This document shows, in pieces, positions 1 through 10,926 of a stretch of DNA of 64,000 bases. Numbering within the stretch: the stretch's first letter is position 1; each line of letters opens with the position of its first letter. Made by a program: the position numbers and the translations under genes. The DNA is from Macrocystis pyrifera. Lineage: Eukaryota > Sar > Phaeophyceae > Laminariales > Laminariaceae. Location of the stretch: NCBI GenBank assembly GCA_031763025.1, contig JASSKH010000009.1, positions 1,674,001-1,738,000 of the forward strand, written 5' to 3'. The notes beneath the pieces were generated by a model. That model ran no database searches. It was not told where the DNA came from and worked only from the letters and a program-made list of their open reading frames with translations.

Positions 1-860
1 TGACCAATTCCGCGGAAAATGCCGTTTTACCTGACTGAGTCCGAGAAGAATGCCGTTTTACCTGGCATTGGATTTCGAGAGTTTTATGTGTTTGCAACAG
101 AGAGGCTGGGGATTTGAGCATTTGAATACTGATTTTGAGGGTTTGAGTGTTGATTCAAGTATTTGATTTTTGGGTTACAGATTGGATTTTTGACTTTCTG
201 AATTTCGTTTGAGTTGGTCATAATATTGAGATGTTTCCACCCAGCGGAGTCGTACATTGTAGTGTAAAGAGCCTGGGGGGATATTAAAGTATGGTCGTGT
301 ATAATGAGCAGGGGGGATATTGATTGTGCTCAGAAACACGACGGAGACGTTACATCTAATATTAGGGAGTTCCATATATTGACATAGGATTATAGGAGAG
401 GGATATTTTGTCGGATATTCGGGGGGGATAAACGGGAGGTTTATTCTTGCGTCATGTTGAATAATAATCTGCATACGATGCATGAGCTGTCACTCGACAG
501 CTCGGATGTAATATAGGAGGAGTTCCGTGTCATGTCTGGAGTCAGCCACGCGTTCCCGCGCCAGCTGCGCCTATACCTTTAGAGATCAATCAACAAGTAT
601 ACTTACCAGTAGGCAAAACACGCAACAGCAAACAGCTGCTGCAGCTGCTGTGATTGAGTACATAAGTCATCAGTAGTATTAATAGTACGTACATCATTTT
701 ATAAATTGGTACCACAGGTACTCTGTTCTGGTATCATGCAGCAGTTTCTTCCCGATTTTTATTTCGACGTCGATTATTGATAGTTTCATCCGGCTTTTTT
801 GTACGTAGTTTTTTTTTCCGTGGGTGATGTGCTGTCTCCGTGGTTTCGGGTGCGATGCTA
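1..860. other. unassigned AT-rich stretch
   Basis: I see no convincing gene here. A 16 bp direct repeat (AATGCCGTTTTACCTG) starts at 18 and again at 49. The open frames are short, AT-rich and unlike any family I know. One copy of the word ATTAATAG lies at 678-685. Confidence 0.5.
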
Positions 861-866
861 TCGTAT

Positions 867-975
867 TATTACGGGGGTCCATAGTTAACAGGACCAAATA
901 TTGTTAGTAAAAAAAGGTAAATATATAGGTTTTTATTTATGCCATAGGTCCTGTTAACTATAGACCCCCGTATTA
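867..975. mobile_element. MITE-1 copy 1 (Tc1/mariner-like)
   Basis: About 109 bp with terminal inverted repeats reading ACGGGGGTCCATAGTTAACA at the left and its near reverse complement at the right. The core is AT-rich and includes AAATATTGTTAGTA and ATATAGGTTTTTAT. At least nine more copies of this family lie in the window. The cleanest copies are flanked by TA on both sides, which suggests a TA target duplication. There is no coding capacity. Confidence 0.85.
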
Positions 976-1237
976 GCTTTGCTTTGGCTCTGCTTTGGCA
1001 CATGCGTATTCGATACTCAGTAGATACTGGTGTCGTACGCATATATACGCTCATCCCACTTTTTATTCACGGGGGACCGACATCTTGTTGTTTTGGTATT
1101 GTTTGTTAACAGTTGTTGTCACATTAACCCACCGCAGCCCATCGCCACAACACGAAGCAGTCCGTGGTCGCAGGACAGGCTCCAATAATAATTATTAATA
1201 GTATAATACCTCTCTGGAGCTCTGGATTGTGTTTGTG

Positions 1238-1655
1238 TTCTTCACATTAAACCGTTCTTTCAACCCGTCGACATCCAGACATCCAGCAACCAGTGTCCGT
1301 GCCAATTCTTCAATCGTAGAGAGTTACAAGATATTATGTGGTCACAAAACTACGCCACAGAGAAACTACATTGCTATGCAGTAAGCATAAGCAGAGTAAA
1401 CAACGCAAGGCCATGTCATCATACTGGATACGACAGGCACGACATACATATTCTATAAATTAGAGACAACAAAAGGAAACAAAAACTACAAAAACACAGG
1501 AACACAGCAAAAGAAATAAATAAATCAAAGAGAAAAAGGAAATAAAAGATACAACAAAATTATGTCGTGTGCCTCCCTCAGGAGATGTAGCAGACACTTT
1601 AAAAAAGAGGGAATGAAAGAAACAGCACCACTACATACACTATACATGCATCCTC
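1238..1655 (-). mobile_element. T1 inverted-repeat element, half copy
   Basis: Matches the right half of the fuller element at 3903-4598: a core with GTCGACATCCAG and ACTACGCCACAGAG, then an A-rich stretch, then the terminal CCTCAGGAGATGTAGCAG. The left half is missing. It abuts the LINE remnant that begins near 1655. Confidence 0.7.
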
Positions 1656-3470
1656 GCCAATGTTTGGGTAGCAGGAGAAGTCCCCCAGCAATGGCGAGAT
1701 GCAATCATCAGTCAAGGTCCTTTACAATAAGCAGGACCGAACTGATTGCAACAACTACAGAGGGATCTCGCTTGTTGCCCACGCAGGCGAAGTTTTGTTG
1801 AAAATCGTTGCGTCCAGCCTCAGCAACTACTGCGAGACCGAGGGATTACTCCCGAGGAACAGTGCGGCTTCCGCCCTGCACGATCAACGATCGACATGTT
1901 GTTCGTCGTGCGCCGGTTGCAAGAAAGAGCTCGGACGACAAAGGAAAACCCCCCTGCACACGTGTGCTTTATCGAACTGCAGAGAGCGTACAACTCTGTC
2001 GACCGAGAGCTAGCTGCTGTGGGAGGTGCTCACACGCTTCGGTGTGCCAACCAAGATGCTGGCAGTTATCCGCAATTTCCACGACGGCATGCGGGCTGGC
2101 GTGCGTACGGATGGCAGCGAGCACTCGGAATGTGGTTTGATGTCACGCAGGGGCGGCAAGACTGCGTGCTATCACCGTTACTTATTTAATGTGTTCTTCG
2201 CTGCTGCGCTACACGTCGTACTATTAATAGCACGCTTGAACCATAGACGAAGCCACCGTAACGAATTCGGTTCTATTCGGTGATGCTGGAGTAGTCGGAA
2301 CAGAGGAGCAGGAGGAGCCGTTGGCGTGCGTGCGAAGAGCTGCATGGGGCAGGTTGTACGCCGATGACGCAGCAATTGTCTCGAAGTCGGCTGAAGGGCT
2401 CGCGAAAATGATGACAATCATCGTGACTGTCTTCGAAGCAGCAGGCCTCACGATATCGGAAAGGAAGACAGAGACAATGCTTCTACGAACACCAGACCAG
2501 GCAAAACCCTTGCACCACCACTCGTCATCGAAGCGGCAGGGCAGAGGTATAAACAGACGGTCCAGTTCTAATACCCAGGCATCATTATCCACGAAAACGC
2601 TGATCTCTCGCTCGAAATCGACAGACGGATCTGCCTCATGCGGGCATGCCTCAAACGGTTCGGCCCGGAGTTGTATGATAGGACGATTGCCCCCCTTAGC
2701 CTGATAGTCCGAACGCTGAAGGCCGAGGTGATTGAGACCCTGCTGTACGAGTGTGTGACGTGGACCCTCAGAGCGGAACACTTTGCCAAGCTTCGAACGG
2801 CTCACCACCAAGTCCTGTTGCGAGCCATTAGCTTCCAGTTCCGACTTCGTACTGACCATGCCACCCTCTCGTACGCGAAGGCCCTCAAGATGACACGCTG
2901 CGAGAGCATCGAAACGACCACCCGTAAACGGCGGCTCTTCTTTGCGGGGGCCGTGGCACGACTAATCAAGAGGAGCGATTACCCAGCCGGGTAATGTTCG
3001 GGAGGATGGCTGGTGGGGGGAATCCGAGACCTGGCGGACAGTTGAAGACTTGGCATAGACGCATAGTCGAAGACCTTATTTAGTAGGGAGTTTCGAGCCA
3101 CCGAAGGGTCAACGGAACTCGCCCCTGTAGTGTTTTAGAGTTGAGACCGCACTGTGGTCCACTGCGGCCAAAAAGGCGGGGAATTGGTACCGGGGGGTCC
3201 TCGAAGCAGCCGAACGGTTCATGGTGAGGTGGCACGAGGATGAGGCACAGCTGGATAGACAGCGCCGCGCATCCGCCGTGGGTGGTGGTCAAGGGAATTG
3301 GGGGAGGGGGGGGAACAGGAGGAGTGGAAGGAAACCTGGCCAAGGGAATGCGGGGAGGGGGTGGAACAGAAGGAGTAGAAGGGAAACCGCGGTGGACGAC
3401 AGTAGGAAGGAGATGGCAGGAGGGGTAGCAAGGCACCAGGCCGACTAGGAAGTAGAACATGCCTATGCTA
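1655..3470 (+). pseudogene. LINE reverse transcriptase, decayed (subfamily B)
   Basis: A non-LTR retrotransposon ORF2 remnant spread over several frames. Early RT blocks are readable around 1735-1990 (CNNYRGISLVAHAG near 1750, then a QCGFRPARST block). A YADD box lies near 2356 (LYADDAAIVSKSAEGL), and the C-terminal region near 2880-2970 contains CESIETTTRKRRLFFAG. Frameshifts and stops prevent one continuous frame, and the endonuclease part is absent, so this is a 5'-truncated dead copy. The C-terminal block is closely related to the fragment at 46090-46560, so both belong to one subfamily, related to but distinct from the LINE at 10.5-26.6 kb. The segment from about 3085 on recurs inverted at 4880-5490. 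A copy of CTATTAATAG interrupts it at 2221-2230. Confidence 0.85.
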
Positions 3471-3902
3471 CTCGTGCCGCCAGCTGGTGCAGATGGTTCG
3501 AACGTGGTCTTCCTTTGTCTTATTTTTTCTTTCTATTTGGCGCTTGATCCTCTGTGATTTTTATTTTACTTCTCGTCCTTTCTTCTATTGATAATCCTCA
3601 AGAAAGGAGTCGTGTGGCGTAGATGGATGACGAGCCTGCTTGGCTTGTTTCGTATTGTCTGACGCCGAGGGGCGGGGCATATAGTTGACGAACTCAGGAC
3701 GGAGACGGCAGGCAGGGTAGCAAGGTCCCAGACGGATTAATAGTAGGCAGAACCTGGCTATGCTACTCGTACCACAAACTGCTGCGGCTGCCTGGAGGGT
3801 GCTTCGTTCTTCGGATTGCCAGTTATTTTCCCTTGCTTCTTAGTCTCATTCTGTTTATAAGTACAGTAGTAGTGGTGTTTTCTCTTTAGCACGTTCTTTT
3901 TT

Positions 3903-4598
3903 CAAGTGCCTGCCACATCCGCTGCGGGGAGACACGACTTTTTTCTCTTATTTTTTTTTTTCCTCTTTCTATTTCTATTAGTTTTCTTGGTTTTCTTTCG
4001 TTTTCTCTCTTTCATAGAATATGTATACCGTGCCTTTCATATCCAGTATGATGACATGGCATCGCATTGTCCACTACTGCAGTTGTGCTCTGTGCTTCCT
4101 TCATACGTAACAATGTATTATCTCTGTGGCGTAGTTTTGTGACCACAGAACTTGTATCTCTCTAGGATTGAAGAATCGGCAAGGAGATGTCGACGGTAGA
4201 AAGAACGGTTTAAGGTGGAGAACACACACACCATCTGTGGCGTAGTTTTGTGACCACAGAACTTGTTTTTCGCAATTATAGGATTGGAGAATCGGAACGG
4301 ACACTGGTTGTGCTGGATGTCGACGGGGAGAAAGAACGGCTTAATGTGAAGAACACACACCATTGTTACGCAGTAGCAAGCAGAGTAGACAACAATGACA
4401 TGTTCATCATACTGGATACGACAGGCACGACCTACAGGTTATATGAAAGAGAGATTAACAAAGGGAAACAAACACAAACACAAAAAACAACCAAACAGAA
4501 AGAAAAGAAACGCATCGAAGAGAAAAAGGAAAATGAAACAAAAAATAAAAATGTCGTGCCTCCCCTCAGGAGATGTGGCAGGCACTTGACAAGAACAA
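3903..4598. mobile_element. T1 inverted-repeat element, fullest copy
   Basis: The ends read AAGTGCCTGCCACATC and GATGTGGCAGGCACTT. Going inward, both arms carry a cgGGGAGxCACGAC-type block, a long pyrimidine (or purine) tract and a conserved CAGTATGATGACATG block. The centre holds a duplicated segment with TGTGGCGTAGTTTTGTGACC at 4127 and 4220. There is no coding capacity. Related copies lie at 1.2, 50.5, 51.3, 54.5, 54.6 and 58.0 kb. I cannot assign the superfamily. Confidence 0.7.
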
Positions 4599-4879
4599 GC
4601 GAAAGAAACAGCACCACTACTGCTGTACATGCTATTAATACATACAGAGGGAAGTAACAGGGGAACCGAAGTGTGATATGAAAGCATCCTCCAGATAGCG
4701 GCAGCAGTTTGTTGTACGAGTAATATAGCCAGGTTCTCCCTACTTGGCTGTCTGGTACCTTGCTACGGACCCTGTCTACCATCTCCGTCCTAAGTTCGTC
4801 AACAATGCCGAGCCCCCGGAGAGGATGTGTCAGACAATACGAAACAAGCAAACCAGGCTGCTCGTCGTCCACCCACGTC

Positions 4880-5490
4880 ACACGACTCCTTTCGTAAGGA
4901 CAAGAAGAAAGAAAGATGTACTATAAATAGTAGTAATATAATGAAAATCATACGAGGATCAAGCGGGAAAAAGATAGAAAAAAGAAGACAAAGGAAGACC
5001 ACGTTCGAACCGGCTGTACCAGTTGGGGACATGAATGAGTAGCATCGACATGTTCTACTCAATAGTCGGCCTGGTGCCTTGCTACGCTGTCTGCCATATC
5101 CTTCCTACTTTCGTCCACCGCGCTTTCCCTTCTACTCCTTCTGTTGCCCCCCCTCCCTGCATTCCCTTGGTCGGGTTTCCTTACACTCCTCTTGTTGCCC
5201 CCTTTCCCCCTATTTCCTTGGGCACGACCCACGGCGGATTCCCGGCGCTGCCTAGTCAGCTGTGCCTCATCCTCGAGGACCTCCCGGTACCACTTCCCCG
5301 CTTTTCTGGCCGCCGTGGACCACAGTGCGGCCTCAACTCCAAACACCAAGGGGGGGTGTTCCGCTAACCCTTCGGTAGCTCGGAACTTCCTACTAAGGGC
5401 CACTCCTAACGAACAAAAAAAAACACGATTCGTGAGATTTTTGTCGTGAATCGTGATTGTTTTGTGGTGAATCACGACAAACAAAATCAC
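4880..5490 (-). pseudogene. LINE C-terminal end and 3' tail, antisense copy
   Basis: On the minus strand, residues such as KFRATEGLAEHPPLVFG followed by a charged Gly/Arg-rich tail parallel the plus-strand sequence at 3085-3450. This is only the last part of ORF2 plus its 3' tail, with no RT motifs. It forms the right arm of the inverted repeat. Confidence 0.7.
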
Positions 5491-5560
5491 GATTCACGAC
5501 TCCAACTATTTTAGCTTTTCCCTAAAAAAAAACAAAATCACGATTCGAGACATTCGTGAT
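5415..5560. repeat. AATCACGATTC hairpin cluster
   Basis: The word CACGATTC and its reverse complement GAATCGTG recur several times. At 5441-5500 TCGTGAATCGTGATTG faces CAATCACGATTCACGA-like sequence, which could form a long hairpin. No function can be assigned. Confidence 0.6.
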
Positions 5561-5832
5561 GTCTGAAAATACGCCTGATCAAGCCACTACGCAACCCACG
5601 CGCACCAACGGTATCCGATGGTCGGTATAGGGGCATGGCAGACTCTGCTTCGTACGCCGCTTGTGGACAACGGGCGGCTACCCAAAGACATCGCTGGGCG
5701 CGAGCTAACGAGGAGGTTGTGGCCTCGAAATTTCCAGGAGGAGGAGCTACTGCTGGAAGACAAACGCGAACATGAATGCACTCCAGTTCGGGGGACAATT
5801 GGGGGAGACCACTTGGAATTATAGACAGATAT

Positions 5833-6081
5833 GCGGAGTATCTCTACGTTCACGAGAGATGCATGTTTTGTTCACAACCGACGGAATTAATCATTTATAG
5901 TCATGGGCTCTACCGACGGAAACTAATAGCTGAAGTTGCCCAGAGGCAGAGAGAAGAGAAGAACGGCCACACTCGTCCCGCGCCCCCGCCTAGCTTTTCG
6001 TGATAGGTGCACAAGCAGAGCACGGCACTGCTCGCTGCCGATTGATAGGCCTAGAGGCTAGGTCTACTGTTGTGGTTTCTC
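5833..6081 (+). repeat. split direct repeat A1
   Basis: 249 bp, starts GCGGAGTATCTCTACG and ends TTGTGGTTTCTC. Repeated at 7274-7522. It contains a short open frame with a CxxC pair (HERCMFCSQPTEL) that also reads through the B1/A2 junction in the second copy. Confidence 0.9.
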
Positions 6082-7015
6082 GTAGCGTGGTGCGCGTCGG
6101 AGGGCAATCAAGCCGGTACTATAGCCAGTAAATTATCAGCTGTGTTGCACTTTCACCGCGTGAATGTGCAGATGGAGTTGCCCACGTCGTCGCCGCTTGT
6201 TAAACGCGCTTTGAAAGGGGTGTCACGGTCGCACGTTGTCGCCGGTACCCCGAAAAGAATTCGGCGCCCTATATCGTGGGTCACGTTGTCGGAAGGACAG
6301 GGCCTGGCCCTGTCGTGGGGCCCGGGCGGCCGAGTGCTTTGGCTGTCGCTAGCGTTGGGCTATTTTTTCATGGCGTGGTCTGACGAAATATTCGCCTCCT
6401 CGTCCGGAGTAGTACACCCCGTGCATTGCTTGACGAGGGGGGACATAGCGTTGTTCGCGGGGGGACGGCGGTTGAACTCGGTGCAGTGGCATCAGGCTAC
6501 CAGCATCGAGGTTCTATTTCGAGGCCATAAAGGCGACCAGGCTCAGCAAGGATCGGTGATCGTGCGCACACGGGACGACGCCTTCGGGGCGCGTTCCGGG
6601 GTAGGAGCAGGCGGCGGTGCCGTCGCTCTTATGGTGGAGTTGTTGTCGGGATATCCGACGTTGCCGGAAAGCGCCCCCCTGTCGTCGTATCGGTACGGTA
6701 ATGAGGTCAGAGTGTGGGGGGTACACGGAGGCCCTCGGGGCACTCCGCGAAGTGGTAGCCGAAGCAGGAGACGATCCCAGCGAAGTCGGCCTCCACTCAT
6801 TGCGTATCGGCGCAACCACTACTCTAGCGGCGGGGGGGGAAGTACCGCAGAGGGTGATTCAGAGAGAAGGTAGATGGAAGTCCCCAGAGTCTTCCAAGAC
6901 GTACACCCGCAATAACCCAGAGGACGCGGGTATCGTATCTCGTAAACTAGCAGAGACGGATAACATAAGGCAGAGGCAGCCAGGTCAGGGTACTGTCTGG
7001 GGCCGAACACCGTAG
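6070..7015 (+). pseudogene. tyrosine recombinase (YR), frameshifted
   Basis: Catalyses DNA strand exchange through a tyrosine nucleophile in DIRS-like elements, Cryptons and phage integrases. The first frame (from 6070) carries the N-terminal and early catalytic part (LALGYFFMAWSDEIFA at about residues 95-110, then RGHKGDQAQQGS). The second frame carries the C-terminal boxes: HSLRIG at 6794-6811 and GRWKSPESSKTY, with the presumed nucleophile Tyr at 6902-6904. The switch falls in a G run near 6711-6721, consistent with a one-base slip. The position where the first catalytic Arg is expected is Trp (TGG, 6376-6378), one C-to-T change from Arg, so this copy is probably inactive. The gene lies between repeats A1 and B1. 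The family call rests on the HxLR and Tyr boxes plus this layout. Confidence 0.75.
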
Positions 7016-7036
7016 TATCGACGCGACCGCGGTATG

Positions 7037-7273
7037 GGGGTATGTCAATGGTTTTCTACCATTGGGGGTCTCGGTCGTCCGAGACTGCGTTTGTTAGAGC
7101 CCCGGCCAGTCGGCTGGGGGGGGGGGGGGGGGAACTCCTGGGTACTGGCAGTACGATAAGGCAACGAGAGTCAGCGGCCGGTGCCGCGGCTCTCGTACCA
7201 CGCCAGGAGACTCCCCCCCCCCGACGTCGGAGAGAATAATAATAACATGACAATTCGAAGGATATACAACAAA
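7037..7273 (+). repeat. split direct repeat B1
   Basis: About 237 bp, starts GGGGTATGTCAATGG and ends GATATACAACAAA. It includes a long G run and a C run (slippage-prone). Repeated at 7656-7889. It ends exactly where A2 begins. Confidence 0.9.
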
Positions 7274-7522
7274 GCGGAGTATCTCTACGTTCACGAGAGA
7301 TGCATGTTTTGTTCACAACCGACGGAATTAATCATTTATAGTCATGGGCTCTACCGACGGAAACTAATAGCTGAAGTTGCCCAGAGGCAGAGAGAAGAGA
7401 AGAACGGCCACACTCGTCCCGCGCCCCCGCCTAGCTTCTCGTGATAGGTGCACAAGCAGAGCACGGCACTGCTCGCTGCCGATTGATAGGCCTAGAGGCT
7501 AGGTCTACTGTTGTGGTTTCTC
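7274..7522 (+). repeat. split direct repeat A2
   Basis: The second copy of the 249 bp A repeat, nearly identical to 5833-6081 (one visible T/C difference near the 3' third). It directly follows B1. Confidence 0.9.
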
Positions 7523-7655
7523 CCGCCCACCCGCCCCTTTATTCTTTCGAAGGTGGGTGGAACGGAGCGGCCACAGGGTGTTGGCCACACCGTATTATAC
7601 TTGTATTATTGTCTGCGATTAACTGGTAGCGATTCGGGGCTCTCACCAGGAGAGC

Positions 7656-7889
7656 GGGGTATGTCAATGGTTTTCTACCATTGGGGGTCTCGGTCGTCCG
7701 AGACTGCGTTTGTTAGAGCCCCGGCCAGTCGGCTGGGGGGGGGGGGGGAACTCCTGGGTACTGGCAGTACGATAAGGCAACGAGAGTCAGCGGCCGGTGC
7801 CGCGGCTCTCGTACCACGCCAGGAGACTCCCCCCCCCCGACGTCGGAGAGAATAATAATAACATGACAATTCGAAGGATATACAACAAA
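7656..7889 (+). repeat. split direct repeat B2
   Basis: The second copy of repeat B. Its G run is shorter than in B1. It forms the right end of the tyrosine recombinase element. The 133 bp spacer 7523-7655 precedes it. Confidence 0.85.
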
Positions 7890-8029
7890 ACAAGTTTCTG
7901 TGCAGTTGTGGTACTATTGTAAGATGATAAAACCTTATCGCAAAAGATACCGCAGCAGCGAGAGTGGTAGAGGGAATACCGTGCAGATACATATACGTAG
8001 ATTTTTGCCGCCAACCGGCTAGCTACGGT

Positions 8030-9485
8030 GGTGGTCGAGACCTCGTGCTTGCTCTAGGCCCGTGAAACGAGCAGTCCCCAACGAGGTGCACCTTCTAGCC
8101 CACCGTACTTTTCAGGTGCATATAAACTCCCTCTGATCATTGTTCGCTAGAAGTCGTTCGGTTTCGGCGAGGTGCGCTTCGAAGTACGCGTGCAGTCCTG
8201 CGGCAATCACCTCATCCTGCAGGTTCGCACACGCAGATCTCTGTGTCTTCCACGCGGTTCTATCCCGGGGGTGGGTACGGAAAAAACTGTCGTGCGTTCT
8301 CCCTCGCTGTCCATGCACATATGAATGCGGCCAAGGTTTCGGCAGACTCACACCATCCATGTCTGCGGTGGTGACGTGGAGAGGGTGGTACCAGTTTTTC
8401 GACCGCATCAATAATAGACGTGATGAAAGACTTTACCATGCCAGACGTATTACGGTACTGGGATAAGTGTGAAGCGGGGCCCGCACGGTAGTGGTAAGGG
8501 TAAGGGACGCAGGTGGTTCTGGATAAGCTGGTTGAGAGTGAAACGACCCTCGCAACTACTTGTTGACGACACTTTTCATCGAACATAAACAGCTGCCTGT
8601 TGAACTCTCGGTGTTCTGGGGGTTTTCGTGTTTGTCTGTTCTGGGGGTTTTCGTGTTTGTCTGTTGGGTGCAAAGTGACCACCGAATCGGACTTTTATGG
8701 TAAACAAGATGTAGTCTGAGTCGGCCTTAGCTGGGGGCGGAGGCTGTAAGACGACTTTAACAGCATGTACTCTAGGCCGATGAGCTTGACGGGGTAGGAC
8801 GTAATCCATCCGCCTACGGTCTTTCGGGCTGGTGCCGTCGTGTGTATGTGATGTTCCACCCTTGCGCGTACTGAAAAACGAGTTGGTGAGAGCTAATTGC
8901 AATTGGTGGCGAACGACGGAAGTCGTTTGCCAGTATCGTTGCGACCATCACGTCGATATGCATGCTCCAAGCGCTCTACTTTCATCATCACCGCACACGT
9001 CTATCCTCTGCCCCCTTCGCGCGTTGTCATCCATCAGTGCAAAAAGGCCCTCTTTCGTCCGAATCTGTTCCACCAAGTCCTCCAGTTTCTGCCAGGAAAT
9101 ACGTTTCAGTTCGGCATCGTTGGTACAATCAGTTGGAGCATACGCGACGACGAAATTAACTGCCTCGCATTTACCAGCCAACTCAAAGCCCATAGAAATA
9201 AGCCATTCGTCAATAAACTGGTGTGTGTACACAGACTTACTGCACAACGATTCCTTGACAGCTAGACCTCCGTACAGCCCTTGCCCGGCAGCTCTTTTTT
9301 CCTGATCTTGAATAAAAAGCGCGGTACCATGCCGCACGGAACGTCGTGCTGCCGGACCTTCGAGTTTCCTGGAGGCCAATGAAGTCATAGCCGAGCTGCT
9401 GGCTCTTCTCCAGTACACGCTCGTCATGTCGGTACCCGTTGTTGCCTTATACAGCCAGGGTGCGCACAGTGTAGGTCGCTACCGC
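8030..9485 (-). pseudogene. LINE endonuclease (EEP family) and linker, decayed
   Basis: Minus-strand remnant of a non-LTR retrotransposon. The apurinic-type endonuclease begins near 9475 (TVRTLAV, then a TAA stop), followed by YDFIGLQETRRSG near 9385 with the catalytic Glu. After a frame change come VNFVVAYAPTDC near 9150 and FALMDDNARRG near 9030, which stands for the GDxNAR box. After another change comes RKGGTSHTHDGTSPKDRRRMDY near 8850, equivalent to the DxxD/H region. The part at 8411-8112 matches the linker between endonuclease and RT in this LINE group (AYFEAHLAETERLLANNDQ). No RT follows, so the copy is truncated. In life the enzyme nicks target DNA for target-primed reverse transcription. 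Confidence 0.8.
8613..8662. repeat. 25 bp tandem duplication
   Basis: The unit starting GTTCTGGGGGTTTTCGTG occurs twice in a row inside the LINE endonuclease remnant and adds to its frame damage. Confidence 0.85.
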
Positions 9486-10480
9486 CACAAGTGCCTCCTT
9501 CTTTTGTCTCTTAGGAGCCTCACGTGCTGCATTTTTTGCCAGACGACGTTAGGCTCGTTCCCGCCTCCTTTGTCGTTGTCTATTTTTATTTTTCTCTATG
9601 ACGACTGTGGCTCTCCGTGTAGCCCGGTACGCGCCTTGGTTTCCGTTGGCTGGGTGCAGCCGTCCCAGCCAACGCCGACACTCCCCTTCTTCCTATCGTG
9701 CATGCGTACCCACGCTGTGGCCAGCGTCTCCACTCCCCCGGTTGCCCTTGTGACGCTCTCTGCTGTGGTGATGTACTCGCCTCGCCTCAGGGATGAACTC
9801 CTTGGCGTCGGGGCTAAGAAGAAAAAGCACGCCCACCACCCCACGCGGTCCATAAAGTGAGCAGGCCACTAGCCAGACCGCGCAAGGTTTCCCCTCTATC
9901 CAGCCCGAGGCTCGATGCTCGTGTGACCGTCGCTAGACCGTTGCAGGTCCTGGCGGACTTCTTCGGCCAACCCCTGAAGAATACCTCGGAAAAATAAATA
10001 AATAAATAGGCAAAGAATAATACACGTGATAACTGGAGCACATCTACACCACAGACAAAAGTAGAAGTGGGGTCGGCGTACGTACGTATCAGTGACATGC
10101 CGTACGCTGTTCAAGTCGCCACAGAAACCGAGAAGACCGCATAGCTGTACCTCGTTTTGTATATGCATATATATTAGCGACTGGTCCCCGGCCGGGGTGG
10201 AGCTCCGGCCTGCGGCTTCCCCAACGCGTGCTAGAGCTCCCAGAGGAGTGCGGCCTTGACCTTGTGCGTCTAACTAGCGTTCGAGCATGGTCGAGCCGGC
10301 GGTAATAGCCAGCGACATGACGGAATTTTTCCTCTCGGAATTTTTCCACGCGGTAGTATTGCCTGCGGTAGCCGTATCGTATCGCCGTTGCGGAAGCGTG
10401 GAAAGTAGCGAACTGAGAAGAGAGGCTAGGACCCACGTGAGTAGGCACCCCATTCGGCGTCATCTAGGAGGTGATGGGCG
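9486..10480. other. LINE-flanking sequence with dispersed repeat R1
   Basis: No intact gene. The segment from about 9940 to 10150, read on the minus strand, is homologous to 27010-27200 on the plus strand (shared GTAGATGTGCT and TCGGTTTCTGTGGCGACTTG). R1 is thus a dispersed repeat, possibly the UTR of a retroelement. The rest is unassigned. Confidence 0.5.
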
Positions 10481-10926
10481 TTGAGGGCGCATTGGGATTG
10501 CTGCCCCCAGCACGTCGGAACCTCGGCACGAACCGGGCCGGGCAAAACAGCACGGAATGGAAGAAATCTACCGCCTGGTAAAGCGCAGAGAGTAGAAGAG
10601 AAAAAAAACGCGGCACGGAAGAAGCGGAGGCAAGGTCGGAAAAGTCGCAGAAAAGCTCGGAAGCTACGCTCAGATGCGAGGGCTGGGTTCAGAGCTGGGG
10701 AACTCGTCGTGAGTACATTCAACGTTCACACACTCGCCATCAACGGCAAGAACGGCATCGGTCACAGCGAGGTCATCATGAAGGTATGCCAGGAAATAGG
10801 GTGCGGGATCGTAGGTCTCAAGAGACTAGCGAGACGGGCATAGCACGTTCACAGCACCTGGATACACGATTTTTTGCTCTGGGGCAGACAGCAGCAAATA
10901 TGAGAGGAAGGGCACCCATGGTGTAG
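10481..10926 (+). pseudogene. LINE-A, 5' part with start of endonuclease
   Basis: A basic Lys/Arg-rich leader (about 10570-10680) is followed by the endonuclease N-terminus: VVSTFNVHTLAINGKNGIGH near 10710, then IGCGIVGL near 10800. A frameshift disrupts the QETRR block. The frame then reads PGYTIFCSGAD and KYERKGTHGV up to 10926, where the Gypsy element begins. The same frame resumes at 21805 with VGLAVRES once one GTAG copy is removed, which shows that the two pieces were one gene. Confidence 0.85.

Larger units (their letters stand above)
3085..5490. repeat. large imperfect inverted repeat of LINE 3' tails
   Basis: The left arm (3085-3902) and the right arm (about 4599-5490, reverse complement) share the LINE C-terminal end, a G-rich tract, a pyrimidine-rich 3' tail and a segment with GTAGCAAGG and ACCTGGCTAT. 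Between them lies the T1 element (3903-4598), itself an inverted repeat. The whole 2.4 kb is therefore a tail-to-tail palindrome with diverged arms. Confidence 0.75.
5833..7889 (+). mobile_element. Ngaro/PAT-like tyrosine recombinase element with split direct repeats
   Basis: Two different repeats occur twice in the order A1 (5833-6081), recombinase gene, B1 (7037-7273), A2 (7274-7522), B2 (7656-7889). Both A copies are 249 bp and nearly identical. The B copies differ mainly in the length of a G run. B1 abuts A2 exactly. This A1-ORF-B1-A2-B2 order is the split direct repeat layout known for Ngaro and PAT elements of the DIRS-like order, and the gene between the repeats is a tyrosine recombinase, as that model predicts. 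No reverse transcriptase, RNase H or gag is present between A1 and B1, so this copy is an internally deleted derivative. An unusual 133 bp segment (7523-7655) separates A2 from B2. An alternative origin is coincidental tandem duplication, which I consider less likely. Confidence 0.7.

Noticed and set aside
8140..9305. Plus-strand frames over the LINE endonuclease
   Set aside because: Minus-strand motifs (LQETRR, DDNARRG) identify the true coding direction.
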